64,000 nt of DNA from Bordetella ansorpii (GTDB taxonomy: Bacteria; Pseudomonadota; Gammaproteobacteria; Burkholderiales; Burkholderiaceae_B), in NCBI RefSeq assembly GCF_900078315.1, contig NZ_FKBS01000014.1, positions 959,141 through 1,023,140 on the forward strand, written 5' to 3'. A program made the position numbers and the translations under genes. Below, piece by piece: positions 18,501-26,192 of the stretch (positions are counted from its first letter, which is position 1; the number at the start of each line of letters is the position of its first letter). Below the pieces are notes generated by a model that was not told the DNA's origin, ran no database searches, and saw only the letters and a program-made list of their open reading frames with translations.

Positions 18501-19207
18501 ATCGCCTGTTGACGTCGAAGTACAACCCGGCACGCACCTTTACGGCGGAGGGCACGGTGGGTATCGGCGGGGTCTACATGTGCATCTACGGCATGGACTC
18601 GCCGGGCGGCTATCAGTTGGTCGGCCGCACGCTGCCCATCTGGAACAAGTTCCTGAAGAACCCCGTATTCCAGGACGAAAAGCCCTGGCTGCTGCGCTTC
18701 TTCGACCAGGTGCGCTTCTATCCGGTCAGCGAGGCCGAGCTGGATGGCATGAGAGCGGACTTCCGCGCGGGCCGTATCGGCCTGCGCATTGAACAGGAGA
18801 CCTTCGACTTCGCCGAATACGAACGGTTCCTGGCCGAGCAGGCCGACAGCATCGAATCGTTCCGTGCGCGGCAGCGCAGTGCGTTCGAGGCGGAGGTGGC
18901 GCTCTGGCAGGCGGAGGACGACAGCGTTGCGCAGACGACGGAGCCGCCCGCCCAAACCCAGGAGGTGCCTCTGGCTGCAGGCCAGAGCCTGGTGGCCGCC
19001 GACATGTCCGGCAGCGTATGGAAGATTCCGGTCGAGGTCGGCCAGTCCGTGCAGGCGGGCGATCCGCTGGTGGTGATCGAGGCGATGAAGATGGAACTGG
19101 TCGTGGCCGCGCCGCGGGCGGGCACGGTCGCCGCGATACACTGCGGCCCGGGCAAGCGGGTCGACATGGGTGATCCGCTCGTCGTGCTGGATGACGATAC
19201 CGATTGA
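15593..19207 (+). CDS. uca: urea carboxylase (biotin-dependent)
   Basis: The 1204-residue enzyme carboxylates urea to allophanate using ATP, bicarbonate and biotin. Residues 1-450 are a biotin carboxylase (FDTVLIANRGEIAVRAIRTL, ATP-grasp loop KSTAGGGGIGL near 157, VNTRLQVEHPVTESVTGLDL). Residues about 455-1110 form the carboxyltransferase built of KipA- and KipI-like parts (AGTYTSIQDYPGRTGYWDIG, then NIHDCEYAVGSINFTGDSPV, PCAVPIDPRHRLLTSKYNPA). The C-terminus is a biotinyl domain with IEAMKMEL; Lys1166 should carry biotin. CCAGGAGC precedes the ATG at 15593. This domain order distinguishes it from acetyl/propionyl-CoA carboxylases. Guanidine or another urea-type substrate cannot be excluded from sequence alone, but the adjacent urea transporter favours urea. 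Confidence 0.94.
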   Translation: MFDTVLIANRGEIAVRAIRTLKALGIRSVAVYSDPDRDAPHVRAADVAVALGGEKAADSYLRIDALLDAARRTGAQAIFPGYGFLSESAEFAEACEAAGIAFVGPTPTQIREFGLKHRARELAAAAGVPMTPGTGLLDSLDDALTQAERIGYPVMLKSTAGGGGIGLSRCADPAELRAAFEGVQRMGTHFFRDGGVFIERYVDGARHVEVQIFGDGQGRVAALGERDCSVQRRNQKVIEETPAPLLPAATRQALLQAAVRLGESVSYRSAGTVEFIYDGARDSFYFLEVNTRLQVEHPVTESVTGLDLVACMLRVAAGDLDWRAMQVQPAGASIEVRLYAEDPLRQFQPSPGVLTEVRFPADARVDGWVETGTEVPAFYDPLLAKLIVHGKDRQEALDRLSDALARTRLQGIATNLDYLRQIVDDSGFREGKVSTRFLESFAYRPAAVEVLQAGTYTSIQDYPGRTGYWDIGVPPSGPMDDYAFRLANRIVGNAPEAAGLEATLAGPALRFHCDTVIALTGGECAAMLDGQPVEMWRPIAVRAGQTLETGRVSSGCRVYLAVRQGFDVPVYLGSRSTFALGQFGGHAGRILRMGDMLPLGRADSRLSDAPAATRAPQAPAADLAPEYGSHWEIGVLYGPHGAPDFFTREAIDAFFSADWEVHYNSNRLGVRLTGPRPTWARQDGGEAGLHPSNIHDCEYAVGSINFTGDSPVILTRDGPSLGGFVCPVTIARAELWKVGQVKPGDRIRFKRIDYAQAVALERAQDASIEGLTRVRLDVPAAGGEAATIVASLPAAPGRPAVAYRQAGDGYLLLEYGENVLDLALRLRVHLLMQALQADPIPGVEELSPGVRSLQIRYEGRRIAQPELVARLLEIEQSLPDASQVKVPTRVVYLPMAFEDSATLGAVDRYRETVRAQAPWLPNNVDFIQRINGLSSREEVRRIVFEASYLVMGLGDVYLGAPCAVPIDPRHRLLTSKYNPARTFTAEGTVGIGGVYMCIYGMDSPGGYQLVGRTLPIWNKFLKNPVFQDEKPWLLRFFDQVRFYPVSEAELDGMRADFRAGRIGLRIEQETFDFAEYERFLAEQADSIESFRARQRSAFEAEVALWQAEDDSVAQTTEPPAQTQEVPLAAGQSLVAADMSGSVWKIPVEVGQSVQAGDPLVVIEAMKMELVVAAPRAGTVAAIHCGPGKRVDMGDPLVVLDDDTD

Positions 19208-19220
19208 GGCGAGACCCGAC

Positions 19221-19943
19221 ATGCGAACGACCCTACTGATGGCGACGAGCCTGCGCCCGCTGGTGGCTGGCACGGGGTCGCTGGCCGATGCCGTGTACGA
19301 GCGTGTCAAAGAAGATCTGTTCGAGTTCCGCCTCTTGCCGGGCGACATGTTCAGCGAGGCCGACATGGTGGCGCGGCTGGGCGTCAGCCGCACGCCGATC
19401 CGGCAGGGGTTGGCGCGCCTGGAACGCGAGGGCTTCCTGCTGGTGCGCCAGCGCAGCGGCTGGCAGGTTCGTCCGTTCGATTTCGAGCGGTTCGAGGCCC
19501 TGTACGACGTGCGCATCGTGCTGGAGCTGGCCGCGGTGGATCGCCTGTGCGGGCGATCGGAAATGGATCCCACCGGTATCCTCGGCGCGCTTCAGGACGT
19601 CTGGCTGGTGCCGCCGGACCAGCGCATCCGTGATGGGAAACTGGTGGCCCAGCTCGACGAGGCTTTTCATTGCGCCTTGGTCTCGGCGGTGGGCAATCCC
19701 GAAATGGCCCAGATCCATCGCGACGTCACCGAGAAGATCCGCCTGGTGCGCCGCCTGGATTTCACCAAGGAGTACCGGGTGGACGCGACCTATGACGAGC
19801 ACGCCGCCATACTCCGTGCCATCCTGGCCCGCAATGCCGAACCTGCGCGCATCATGTTGAAGTCGCATATCGAGATCAGCAAGGCCGAGGTACGCAAGAT
19901 CACCCTGCACATGCTACACGAGGCCAGGAACGGCCATCCTTGA
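19221..19943 (+). CDS. GntR/FCD-family transcriptional regulator
   Basis: The 240-residue protein has an N-terminal winged helix of the GntR type (VKEDLFEFRLLPGDMFSEAD, ARLGVSRTPIRQGLARLERE, then LVRQRSGWQVRPFDFERFEA) at about residues 25-90, and an all-helical FCD effector domain with the usual metal-binding pattern (Asp in YDVRIVLE, His in EAFHCALV, then DEHAAILRAI and MLKSHIE). It lies 13 nt after urea carboxylase and is probably cotranscribed. It may sense an intermediate of the pathway or control the operon with NtrC. The start ATG at 19221 has GAGGCGAG upstream; 19239 is an alternative. Confidence 0.88.
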   Translation: MRTTLLMATSLRPLVAGTGSLADAVYERVKEDLFEFRLLPGDMFSEADMVARLGVSRTPIRQGLARLEREGFLLVRQRSGWQVRPFDFERFEALYDVRIVLELAAVDRLCGRSEMDPTGILGALQDVWLVPPDQRIRDGKLVAQLDEAFHCALVSAVGNPEMAQIHRDVTEKIRLVRRLDFTKEYRVDATYDEHAAILRAILARNAEPARIMLKSHIEISKAEVRKITLHMLHEARNGHP

Positions 19944-20090
19944 CCCCGGCGGTTGTGCTGGCGGCCGGCGCGGCGGATGATCGGGGACCGGATCTGGAAT
20001 AAAAGGCGGGCCGCCATCGTCTGTAGGGACGAGGGCGTTCGACAACGGGCCGCATCCGGCTCGCCGCCCCGTCCCCTAAAGGAGCCAGAC

Positions 20091-20468
20091 ATGTCCATCC
20101 GTACCGCAGCCGCCGCTTTCATCGCCGTCTCCGCCCTGTACGCCGCCGGCGCCCAGGCCCAGTCTCCCGCCATGCCCCGCGACGGCATCCTGGTCGACCA
20201 GAAGGGCATGACCCTCTACACGTTCGACAAGGACCAGGCCAACAGCGGCAAGAGCGTCTGCAACGGCCAATGCGCCACCAACTGGCCGCCCGTGGCGGCG
20301 GCCGCCGGCGCCAAGCCCGAGGGCGACTGGAGCATCGCCACGCGGGACGACGGCGCCAGGCAATGGGCCTACAAGGGCAAGCCGGTATACCTGTTCGTCA
20401 AGGACGCCAAGGCGGGCGACAAGACCGGCGACGGCGTGGGCGGCGTCTGGCACGTCATCAAGCCCTGA
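20091..20468 (+). CDS. secreted COG4315-type repeat protein
   Basis: The 125-residue precursor has a clear Sec signal (MSIRTAAAAFIAVSALYAAG, cleavage after AQA). The mature part carries two copies of the family repeat: GILVDQKGMTLYTFDKDQAN, then CNGQCATNWPPV, and later DDGARQWAYKGKPVYLFVKD with the end GVWHVIKP. The two Cys in CNGQC are conserved. This secreted-repeat family has no established biochemical role. AAAGGAGC precedes the ATG. The gene lies 18 nt ahead of an ECF sigma gene, an arrangement that suggests an envelope-stress or oxidative-stress unit. Confidence 0.85.
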   Translation: MSIRTAAAAFIAVSALYAAGAQAQSPAMPRDGILVDQKGMTLYTFDKDQANSGKSVCNGQCATNWPPVAAAAGAKPEGDWSIATRDDGARQWAYKGKPVYLFVKDAKAGDKTGDGVGGVWHVIKP

Positions 20469-20486
20469 CAGCGGGAAGCCGACCCC

Positions 20487-21011
20487 ATGCGCGCCGAGGA
20501 CGAGGCCCGGATCGTGGCCTGCATCCCCAGCCTGCGGCGCTACGCGCGCGGCCTTGCCGCGGACCGCGAGCAGGCCGACGACCTGGTCCAGGACACGCTG
20601 GAGCGTGCCTGGGGCCGGTTCTCGCGCTGGCAGCGGCGCGGCGAACTGCGCGCATGGATGTTCGGCATCATGCACAACCTCTTCATCGACGGCCTGCGCG
20701 CCCAGCGGCGCCAGGCCGGGTACGACGCCGAATCCGAAGTGCCCGAGATCCCGGTGCGCGCGGCGCAGGCCGATGGCCTGGAACTGCGCGACCTGGACCG
20801 CTGCCTGCAACGGCTGCCGGCAGACCAGCGCGAAGTGCTGCTGCTGGTCGCCGTCGAGGAATTCAGTTACCGGGACGCGGCGCAGGTGCTGGGCGTGCCG
20901 GTCGGCACGGTCATGTCGCGCCTGTCCCGGGCCCGTGAAAGATTGGCCGCGCTGATGGCGCGGCCGGAAGAAGAAGCCCGGCCATCCAGCCGGCTGCAAA
21001 GCGTCAAATGA
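20487..21011 (+). CDS. ECF RNA polymerase sigma factor
   Basis: The 174-residue protein contains sigma region 2 (YARGLAADREQADDLVQDTL, then RGELRAWMFGIMHNLFIDGL) and region 4 (LQRLPADQREVLLLVAVEEF, SYRDAAQVLGVPVGTVMSRL, SRARERL). Length and absence of regions 1 and 3 make it an extracytoplasmic-function sigma factor. The adjacent downstream gene encodes a single-span protein of the anti-sigma type, one base after its stop. The linked secreted protein at 20091-20468 may be part of the same regulon. Confidence 0.93.
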   Translation: MRAEDEARIVACIPSLRRYARGLAADREQADDLVQDTLERAWGRFSRWQRRGELRAWMFGIMHNLFIDGLRAQRRQAGYDAESEVPEIPVRAAQADGLELRDLDRCLQRLPADQREVLLLVAVEEFSYRDAAQVLGVPVGTVMSRLSRARERLAALMARPEEEARPSSRLQSVK

Positions 21012-21012
21012 C

Positions 21013-21834
21013 ATGAGCGACGACACCCTGCGCGCCGTCCTGGCCACCGGGACGCCCATCACCGAGGCCGATCTGCATGCCTGTGCGGACGGCCAACTGC
21101 CCGAGGCGCGCCGCGCCGAGGTCGCCGCCTTCCTGGCGCAGCAGCCCGAGGCGCGCCAGCGCGTCGACGGCTGGCGCCGGCAGAACGATGCCCTGCGCGC
21201 GTGGCTCGATCCCGTGCTGGACGAGCCCTTGCCGTTGCGGCTGCCCTTGGCCCCCCCGCTACGCGCGTCGGTTTCCGTGCGGCGCTGGGGCGCCCTGGCG
21301 GCCGGCCTGGCGGTGGCCGTGGCCAGTGCCGGCGCGGCGTGGTTCGTGCGGGGAGCGGTGGACGCGCGCGAGGCGGTCGTCGCGCCTGCGCTCGTGCGGG
21401 CTGCCGATGGCGCGTCCTTTGCGCGCCGCGCCGCCGTGGCCCATGCCGTCTTCGCGGCCGACGTGCGGCGCCCCGTCGAGGTCGGCGCCGACCAGGAACA
21501 GGCCCTGGTCACGTGGCTGACCAAGCGGCTGGGCGCGGCGGTGAAGGCGCCGGCATTGAGCGGCGTAGGCTACGAGTTGGTCGGTGGCCGCCTGCTGCCC
21601 GGCGGGCAAGGCCCTGTGGCGCAGTTCATGTACTCGGCGCCCGACGGCCAGCGGCTGACGCTGTACGTGACGCGCGAGGCTACCGGCAACCAGACCGCGT
21701 TCCGGTTCACGCAGGACGGCCCGGTACGGGTGTTCTACTGGGTCGAGGGCAGTTTCGGCTACGCCCTGTCTGGCGAGATCGACCGCGCCACGCTGCAGCG
21801 CGTGGCGGACGAGGTGTACAGGCAGTTGAGTTGA
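21013..21834 (+). CDS. membrane anti-sigma factor partner
   Basis: The 273-residue protein has a cytoplasmic N-terminus of the anti-sigma type (ITEADLHACADGQLPEARRA, with AFLAQQPEARQRVDGWRRQN), one membrane span at about residues 95-113 (WGALAAGLAVAVASAGAAWF) and a periplasmic domain of about 150 residues. The HACADG motif replaces the HxxxCxxC zinc motif of ZAS proteins by a single Cys, so zinc binding is doubtful. The start is one base after the sigma-factor stop, so translation is probably coupled. It should hold the sigma factor inactive until an envelope signal arrives. Confidence 0.85.
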   Translation: MSDDTLRAVLATGTPITEADLHACADGQLPEARRAEVAAFLAQQPEARQRVDGWRRQNDALRAWLDPVLDEPLPLRLPLAPPLRASVSVRRWGALAAGLAVAVASAGAAWFVRGAVDAREAVVAPALVRAADGASFARRAAVAHAVFAADVRRPVEVGADQEQALVTWLTKRLGAAVKAPALSGVGYELVGGRLLPGGQGPVAQFMYSAPDGQRLTLYVTREATGNQTAFRFTQDGPVRVFYWVEGSFGYALSGEIDRATLQRVADEVYRQLS

Positions 21835-21987
21835 TCGTGGACAGGTCCGGGGCCGGCTCGGGCAGGCGGCGTGCTGTGCGAGCCGATCTCCGGCCACGAG
21901 GCATTCGTGCGGTGTCTTCGATATCGTGCGATCGCCGCGGCACGCATGACAAGCCTGCGCGCCTGTCGGCGTATTGCGCGCAGGAGA

Positions 21988-22857
21988 TCAGTCCTTGCCG
22001 CGCGTGGCCGTGACGCCCGCCGAGGCCGACGCGATGGCCGCCACGCCCAGCCACTGCGCCAGCGTCAGCGTCTCGCCCAGGAACACCAGGCCGGACAGGG
22101 CCGCGCAGGCCGATTCCAGGCTGAGCAGCGTGCCGAACACGCGCGCCGGCAGCCGCGCCAGCACCCAGACTTCCAGCGCATAGGGCAGGGCGCTGGACAG
22201 CAGCGCCACCCCCAGCGCGTAGGGCAGGATATCCAGCGAGAACATCGCCGTGCCGCCTTGCGCCAGGCCGATGGGCAACACCGCCGCGGCAGCCACGATC
22301 GACGCCAGCGCCACCATGGGCACGCCGCCCTTCAGGCTGGCGCGCCGGCCATACACGATGTAGGCCGCCCAGCACACCCCGGCGGCGGCCGCGAAGAACA
22401 CGCCCCAGGGATCCAGCGCGTGGCCGCCCGTGTCGTGGGGCAGCAGCACCCACAGGCCGCAGGCCGCCAGCGCGATCCACACGAAGTCGGCGGCGCGGCG
22501 CGACGAGAACACCGCCAGCGCCAGGGGGCCGGTGAATTCGACCGCCACCGCGATGCCCAGCGGGATGCGTTCCACCGACATATAGAACAGCAGGTTCATG
22601 CCCGCCAGCGACAGCCCGTAGGGCACGGCGGCCAGCCAGCCGGCGCGGTCCATCCTCAGGCGCCAGGGCCGCATCGCCAGCGTCAGCATGATCGCGGAGA
22701 ACAGCAGTCGCAGCGCCGAGGTGCCGATGGCGCCCACGGTGGGAAACAGGGTCTTGGCAAGGGCCGCGCCGCCCTGGATGGAGATCATCGCGATCACCAG
22801 CAAGGTGATGGGCAGGAGGGCGTTCTGGCGGGAAGCGGAGAGGGTGGCGGGCGTCAT
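21988..22857 (-). CDS. EamA/RhtA-type drug/metabolite exporter
   Basis: The 289-residue protein has ten hydrophobic segments arranged as two EamA halves. ISIQGGAALAKTLFPTVGAI, GTSALRLLFSA, VEFTGPLALAVFSSRRAADF and a C-terminal LARLPARVFGTLLSLESACA with ALSGLVFLGETLTLAQWLGV match RhtA-like members, which export threonine/homoserine and similar amino acids. Substrate is not fixed by sequence. It is a single gene in opposite orientation to its neighbours. Confidence 0.88.
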   Translation of the reverse strand: MTPATLSASRQNALLPITLLVIAMISIQGGAALAKTLFPTVGAIGTSALRLLFSAIMLTLAMRPWRLRMDRAGWLAAVPYGLSLAGMNLLFYMSVERIPLGIAVAVEFTGPLALAVFSSRRAADFVWIALAACGLWVLLPHDTGGHALDPWGVFFAAAAGVCWAAYIVYGRRASLKGGVPMVALASIVAAAAVLPIGLAQGGTAMFSLDILPYALGVALLSSALPYALEVWVLARLPARVFGTLLSLESACAALSGLVFLGETLTLAQWLGVAAIASASAGVTATRGKD

Positions 22858-23145
22858 GATGCGAAGCCGCCTGGTTGCGGCGGTGACATTCTACGTGAGG
22901 GGCGTGGTGCGGAAATGCGTTGCCGGGCCGGTCCATGCAGCGGCATTGCGTGACGGCCGTCCAACAGGTGCGCGTTGTTCCTGGCCGTGGCGCGACGTCT
23001 GCGGCGCCTGGCGCGAAGGGCCGTCGGCCGGATCCCCGACGTTCTCCTGATGCGAGCGGCATGCATGGACAGCGCACCGGCCCGGGAGTAGGCTCCCCGG
23101 TTTCCTTCATCCGCCTTGCCGCCGGGGCCGCCCGGCATTCCGTCC

Positions 23146-23715
23146 ATGGATCTTTCCGAGCATTCCCCGGCGCCGGACATCGCGCCGCCGCCCACGCGCC
23201 TTGAACTGTTCATCGGGTTCCTGACGCTGGGCATGACCGCCTTCGGCGGCGCGCTGCCGCTGGCGCGCAGCATGGTGGTCGAGCGCCGCCGCTGGCTGAG
23301 CGGCGCGGAGTTCAGCGAACTGCTGGGCCTGTGCCAGTTCCTCCCGGGGGGCAACATCATCAACATGTCGGTGGCCATCGGCATGAAGTTCCGGGGGCCC
23401 TCGGGCGCCTTCGCCGCGCTGATGGGCCTGATCGCCGTGCCTACCGCCGTGGTCATCATGCTGGGCGTGGTGTACGACCGCTACAGCGCCGATCCCCATG
23501 TGCAGCATGTCTTCGCCGGCCTGGCCGCGGCGGCGGCGGGCCTGCTGGTGGCCATGGCCATCAAGATCGTGATGCCGCTGCGGCGCAGCGTGGCAGGCCT
23601 GCTGCTGGCGCTGGCGGGCTGCCTGGCCATCGCGGTGCTGCGCCTGCCGCTGTTGCCGACCATGCTGGTGCTGACACCGGTCAGCGTGCTGCTGGTGCGG
23701 AGGCCCGGAAAATGA
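23146..23715 (+). CDS. chromate transporter, N-terminal half protein
   Basis: The 189-residue protein has the ChrA half-domain: LELFIGFLTLGMTAFGGALP near residue 20, SGAEFSELLGLCQFLPGGNI and SVAIGMKFRGPSGAFAALMG, with about five or six membrane segments. It is one half of a short-chain chromate/anion transporter and should work as a heterodimer with the next gene, whose ATG overlaps its stop (ATGA at 23712-23715). The ATG at 23146 gives a family-like N-terminus; a TTG at 23116 would add ten residues. Whether chromate is the true substrate is unknown; sulfate-like anions are an alternative. Confidence 0.9.
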   Translation: MDLSEHSPAPDIAPPPTRLELFIGFLTLGMTAFGGALPLARSMVVERRRWLSGAEFSELLGLCQFLPGGNIINMSVAIGMKFRGPSGAFAALMGLIAVPTAVVIMLGVVYDRYSADPHVQHVFAGLAAAAAGLLVAMAIKIVMPLRRSVAGLLLALAGCLAIAVLRLPLLPTMLVLTPVSVLLVRRPGK

Positions 23716-24236
23716 GCGCCACGTTGATCGCACTGGCGGTGATCTTCACCCAGCTGTCGCTGCTGGCGTTCGGTGGCGGCAACACCATCCTGCCGGAAAT
23801 GCAGCGCCAGGTCGTGGAGATACACGGCTGGATGTCCGCCGCGGATTTCAGCGCGCTGTTCGCGCTCAGCCAGGCCGCGCCCGGCCCCAACCTGATGATC
23901 GTGCCGCTGGTGGGCTGGCACGTGGCGGGCTGGGCGGGCATGCTGGTGACGGCGGTGGCCAAGTTCGGGCCTTCGTCGCTGGTGACGATGGCCGTGATGG
24001 GCCTGTGGGAGCGCTTTCGCCACAAACCCTGGCGCGCCCGGTTGCAGGCGGGCCTGGTGCCCGTGACCGCCGGCATGGTGGCCGCCAGCGCCTGGCTGAT
24101 CGTCGAGACCTCGGTGCACGACTGGCTGCTGGCCCTGATCGCGGCGGGCACCGCGGCGGTGTCGGTGCTGACGCGGGTGCATCCGTTGTGGTTGCTGTTG
24201 GCGGGGGCGTTGCTGGGGTTGGCGGGTAGCTTCTAG
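23712..24236 (+). CDS. chromate transporter, C-terminal half protein
   Basis: The 174-residue partner carries the second ChrA half-domain: TQLSLLAFGGGNTILPEMQR, MSAADFSALFALSQAAPGPN and LVGWHVAGWAGMLVTAVAKF. FGGGNTILPEM and ALSQAAPGPN are family hallmarks. Start and stop overlap with the upstream gene implies coupled translation and equal amounts of both halves. About five membrane segments are visible. Confidence 0.9.
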   Translation: MSATLIALAVIFTQLSLLAFGGGNTILPEMQRQVVEIHGWMSAADFSALFALSQAAPGPNLMIVPLVGWHVAGWAGMLVTAVAKFGPSSLVTMAVMGLWERFRHKPWRARLQAGLVPVTAGMVAASAWLIVETSVHDWLLALIAAGTAAVSVLTRVHPLWLLLAGALLGLAGSF

Positions 24237-24262
24237 AGGGTTGTGGTTAGTGAGCACAGTGA

Positions 24263-24287
24263 CATAATGATCATATTGATCGTTATG
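24263..24287. promoter_or_regulatory. operator/promoter of the Phd-PIN module
   Basis: An inverted repeat with 11-bp arms (CATAATGATCA and TGATCGTTATG, one mismatch) around a 3-bp spacer lies 13 bp before the antitoxin ATG. CATAAT in the left arm could serve as -10 with TTGTGG at 24241 as -35, 16 bp apart. Phd/YefM antitoxins bind such palindromes over their own promoter, so this is the probable autoregulation site. Confidence 0.6.
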
Positions 24288-24300
24288 GTGGGAGTGAGCC

Positions 24301-24576
24301 ATGATTACCGAAGTCAGCACCGTCAACTTTCGGGAAAGCCTAGGCGATATGCTCGATCAAGTTCAACACAACAACGATGGCATCGTGATCACCGAAGACG
24401 GCAAGCCGGTCGCCGCCTTGATCAATGCGGAAATGTTCGCGCGTATCCAACGCAAGTTGGAGCGTTTCGACGAAATCAGCGCCTACATCGCACGGCGCTA
24501 TGCGGATGTGCCTCCTGAAGAGGGCATGGCCGAGATCGATGCCTTGGTTGCCGAGGAACGAAAGAAGGCACGCTGA
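24301..24576 (+). CDS. Phd/YefM-family antitoxin
   Basis: The 91-residue protein begins MITEVSTVNFRESLGDMLDQ, then DGIVITEDGKPVAALINAEM, which is the Phd/YefM DNA-binding fold (about residues 1-55). The C-terminal helix (EISAYIARRYADVPPEEGMA) is the toxin-binding tail. GGGAG lies 7 nt before the ATG. Its stop overlaps the toxin ATG (TGATG). It should dimerise on the operator just upstream and block the PIN toxin. Confidence 0.92.
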   Translation: MITEVSTVNFRESLGDMLDQVQHNNDGIVITEDGKPVAALINAEMFARIQRKLERFDEISAYIARRYADVPPEEGMAEIDALVAEERKKAR

Positions 24577-24989
24577 TGCCAAGCTTGAGGGTTGTGCTGG
24601 ATACCAACGTATTGGTGTCAGGGTTGGCGTATCCAGAAGGGGTTCCAGGCCGCATCGTTGCTGCCTGGAACCAGAAGGCCTTGACGGTTGTACTATCGCA
24701 GCACATTTTGAGTGAAGTGGTGCGCGTGTTGCCGCGATTGTCTCGGACTGTGTTGACCGAGGCAGCAATGCGTGATTTGTACGACAGCCTTTCCTTGACG
24801 GCAGACATTGTCGAGCCCGATCAGGAAAAAGATCCTGATTTACGAGATCCCGACGACCAGCCCGTACTGGCGACACTGCGAGTCGCCAACGCCGATTACC
24901 TGATCACCGGCGACAAAGACCTGCTGGCTTTGTCGAACACGCATCCCATCATCACGCCATCGGCGTTCTGGGCTCGGCACGGGGCATGA
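24576..24989 (+). CDS. PIN-domain toxin ribonuclease
   Basis: The 137-residue protein is a COG1569-type PIN nuclease. VVLDTNVLVSGLAYPEGVPG holds the first acidic residue; SQHILSEVVRVLPRLSR the second (Glu); DPDLRDPDDQPVLATLRVAN with ADYLITGDKDLLAL the third and fourth Asp. All expected metal-binding acids are present, so the enzyme should be active. PIN toxins of this kind cleave tRNA or rRNA. Start ATG shares a base with the antitoxin stop. Confidence 0.92.
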   Translation: MPSLRVVLDTNVLVSGLAYPEGVPGRIVAAWNQKALTVVLSQHILSEVVRVLPRLSRTVLTEAAMRDLYDSLSLTADIVEPDQEKDPDLRDPDDQPVLATLRVANADYLITGDKDLLALSNTHPIITPSAFWARHGA

Positions 24990-25057
24990 CAGGCCCCGCG
25001 CTCGCTGAAAAACGATCCGTGTCCGCCCGGTGACTCGACCGAGCGCCACGTCCCCAA

Positions 25058-26188
25058 TCAAGCCGCCGCCAAGCGCCACAGCGACGTCACTTCCTTTGAT
25101 CGCTCCGCATGCAGCGGATCGGTGGCGTCCGCCGCGCGGCCGTGGCGCGGCTTGGCGTCCATGCGGTCCAGCACCTTCAGGCCCGCCGCATCGATCCAGG
25201 CCTGCAGATCGCCCGGCGCGCGCAGTTGCAGGCGCTCGGCCAGGTCGGACATGATCAGCCAGCCTTCGCCATCCGGCGTCAGATGTTCGCGCAAGCCTTG
25301 CAGGAAACCGCGCAGCATGCGGCTGTCGGGATCGTAGACCGCGTGTTCCAGCGGCGAACCCGGCTTGGCCGGCAGCCAGGGTGGGTTGCACACGATCAGC
25401 GGCGCGGTGCCCGTGGGGAACAGGTCGGCGCGCTTGACCAGGATGCGTTGCTTCAAGCCCAGGCGGCCCACGTTGTCTTTCGCGCAGGCCAGCGCGCGGT
25501 CGTCCTGGTCGGTGGCGATGATGCGTTTCACGCCCAGCTTGGTCAGCACGGCCGCCAGCACGCCAGTGCCCGTGCCCACGTCGAACGCCAGTTCGTCGGT
25601 GGGAAGCGGCGCGCGGGCGATCAGGTCCAGGTACTCGCCTCGCACCGGCGAGAACACGCCGTAGTGCGGATGGATGCGTCCGGCCAGCGGGCCGACTTCG
25701 ACCCCCTTGTGGCGCCACTCGTGCGCGCCGATCAGGCCTTGCAGTTCGCGCAGCGAGATCGCGTACGCCTCGTCCACGTCGCCATAGACTTCCTGGCAGG
25801 CCTCTTGCACGTCGGGCGCGCGCCGCAGCGTGATGGAATGGTCCGCTTGCACCGGCACCAGCAGCATGCCCAGCGTACGCGCCCGCTGCGCCTGCGCCAT
25901 GCGATAGCGGTTGAAGCGTTCGCGCGGCTCGCCCTCGATGGGCTTGGCGCGCTTGTCGATGCGACGCGCAATGGCCTGCAGCAGCAGCCGCGCATTCTGG
26001 AAGTCGCCTTGCCAGAGCAACGCGGTGCCCTCGCTGGCCAGCCGGAACGCCGCATCGGCCGCCAGGGTGTCGTCGGCGGTGATCACGCGCACGGGCGGCG
26101 GCAGGCCGCGTTCGGAACGCCAGCGCAACTGATGGTCGGCGCCGGATTCGGTCCAGGTCAGGAGGGGGAAGGGGGATTGTTCAGTCAC
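25058..26188 (-). CDS. class I SAM-dependent methyltransferase
   Basis: The 376-residue protein has an N-terminal domain of about 170 residues, then GRIHPHYGVFSPVRGEYLDL leading to the SAM-binding motif LAFDVGTGTGVLAAVLTKLG near residue 205, motif II IIATDQDDRALACAKDNV and the catalytic motif IVCNPPWLPAKPGSP. NPPW is the N-methylating signature shared by PrmC/HemK glutamine methyltransferases and RsmC/RlmG/TrmN6-type RNA methyltransferases. The target is not identified; the extra N-terminal domain favours the RNA base type. Confidence 0.85.
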   Translation of the reverse strand: MTEQSPFPLLTWTESGADHQLRWRSERGLPPPVRVITADDTLAADAAFRLASEGTALLWQGDFQNARLLLQAIARRIDKRAKPIEGEPRERFNRYRMAQAQRARTLGMLLVPVQADHSITLRRAPDVQEACQEVYGDVDEAYAISLRELQGLIGAHEWRHKGVEVGPLAGRIHPHYGVFSPVRGEYLDLIARAPLPTDELAFDVGTGTGVLAAVLTKLGVKRIIATDQDDRALACAKDNVGRLGLKQRILVKRADLFPTGTAPLIVCNPPWLPAKPGSPLEHAVYDPDSRMLRGFLQGLREHLTPDGEGWLIMSDLAERLQLRAPGDLQAWIDAAGLKVLDRMDAKPRHGRAADATDPLHAERSKEVTSLWRLAAA

Positions 26189-26192
26189 GGAG

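Noticed and set aside
15290..19573. 1427-codon open frame on the minus strand
   Set aside because: It is antisense to urea carboxylase, whose domains and biotin site are unmistakable; no homology of its own is visible.
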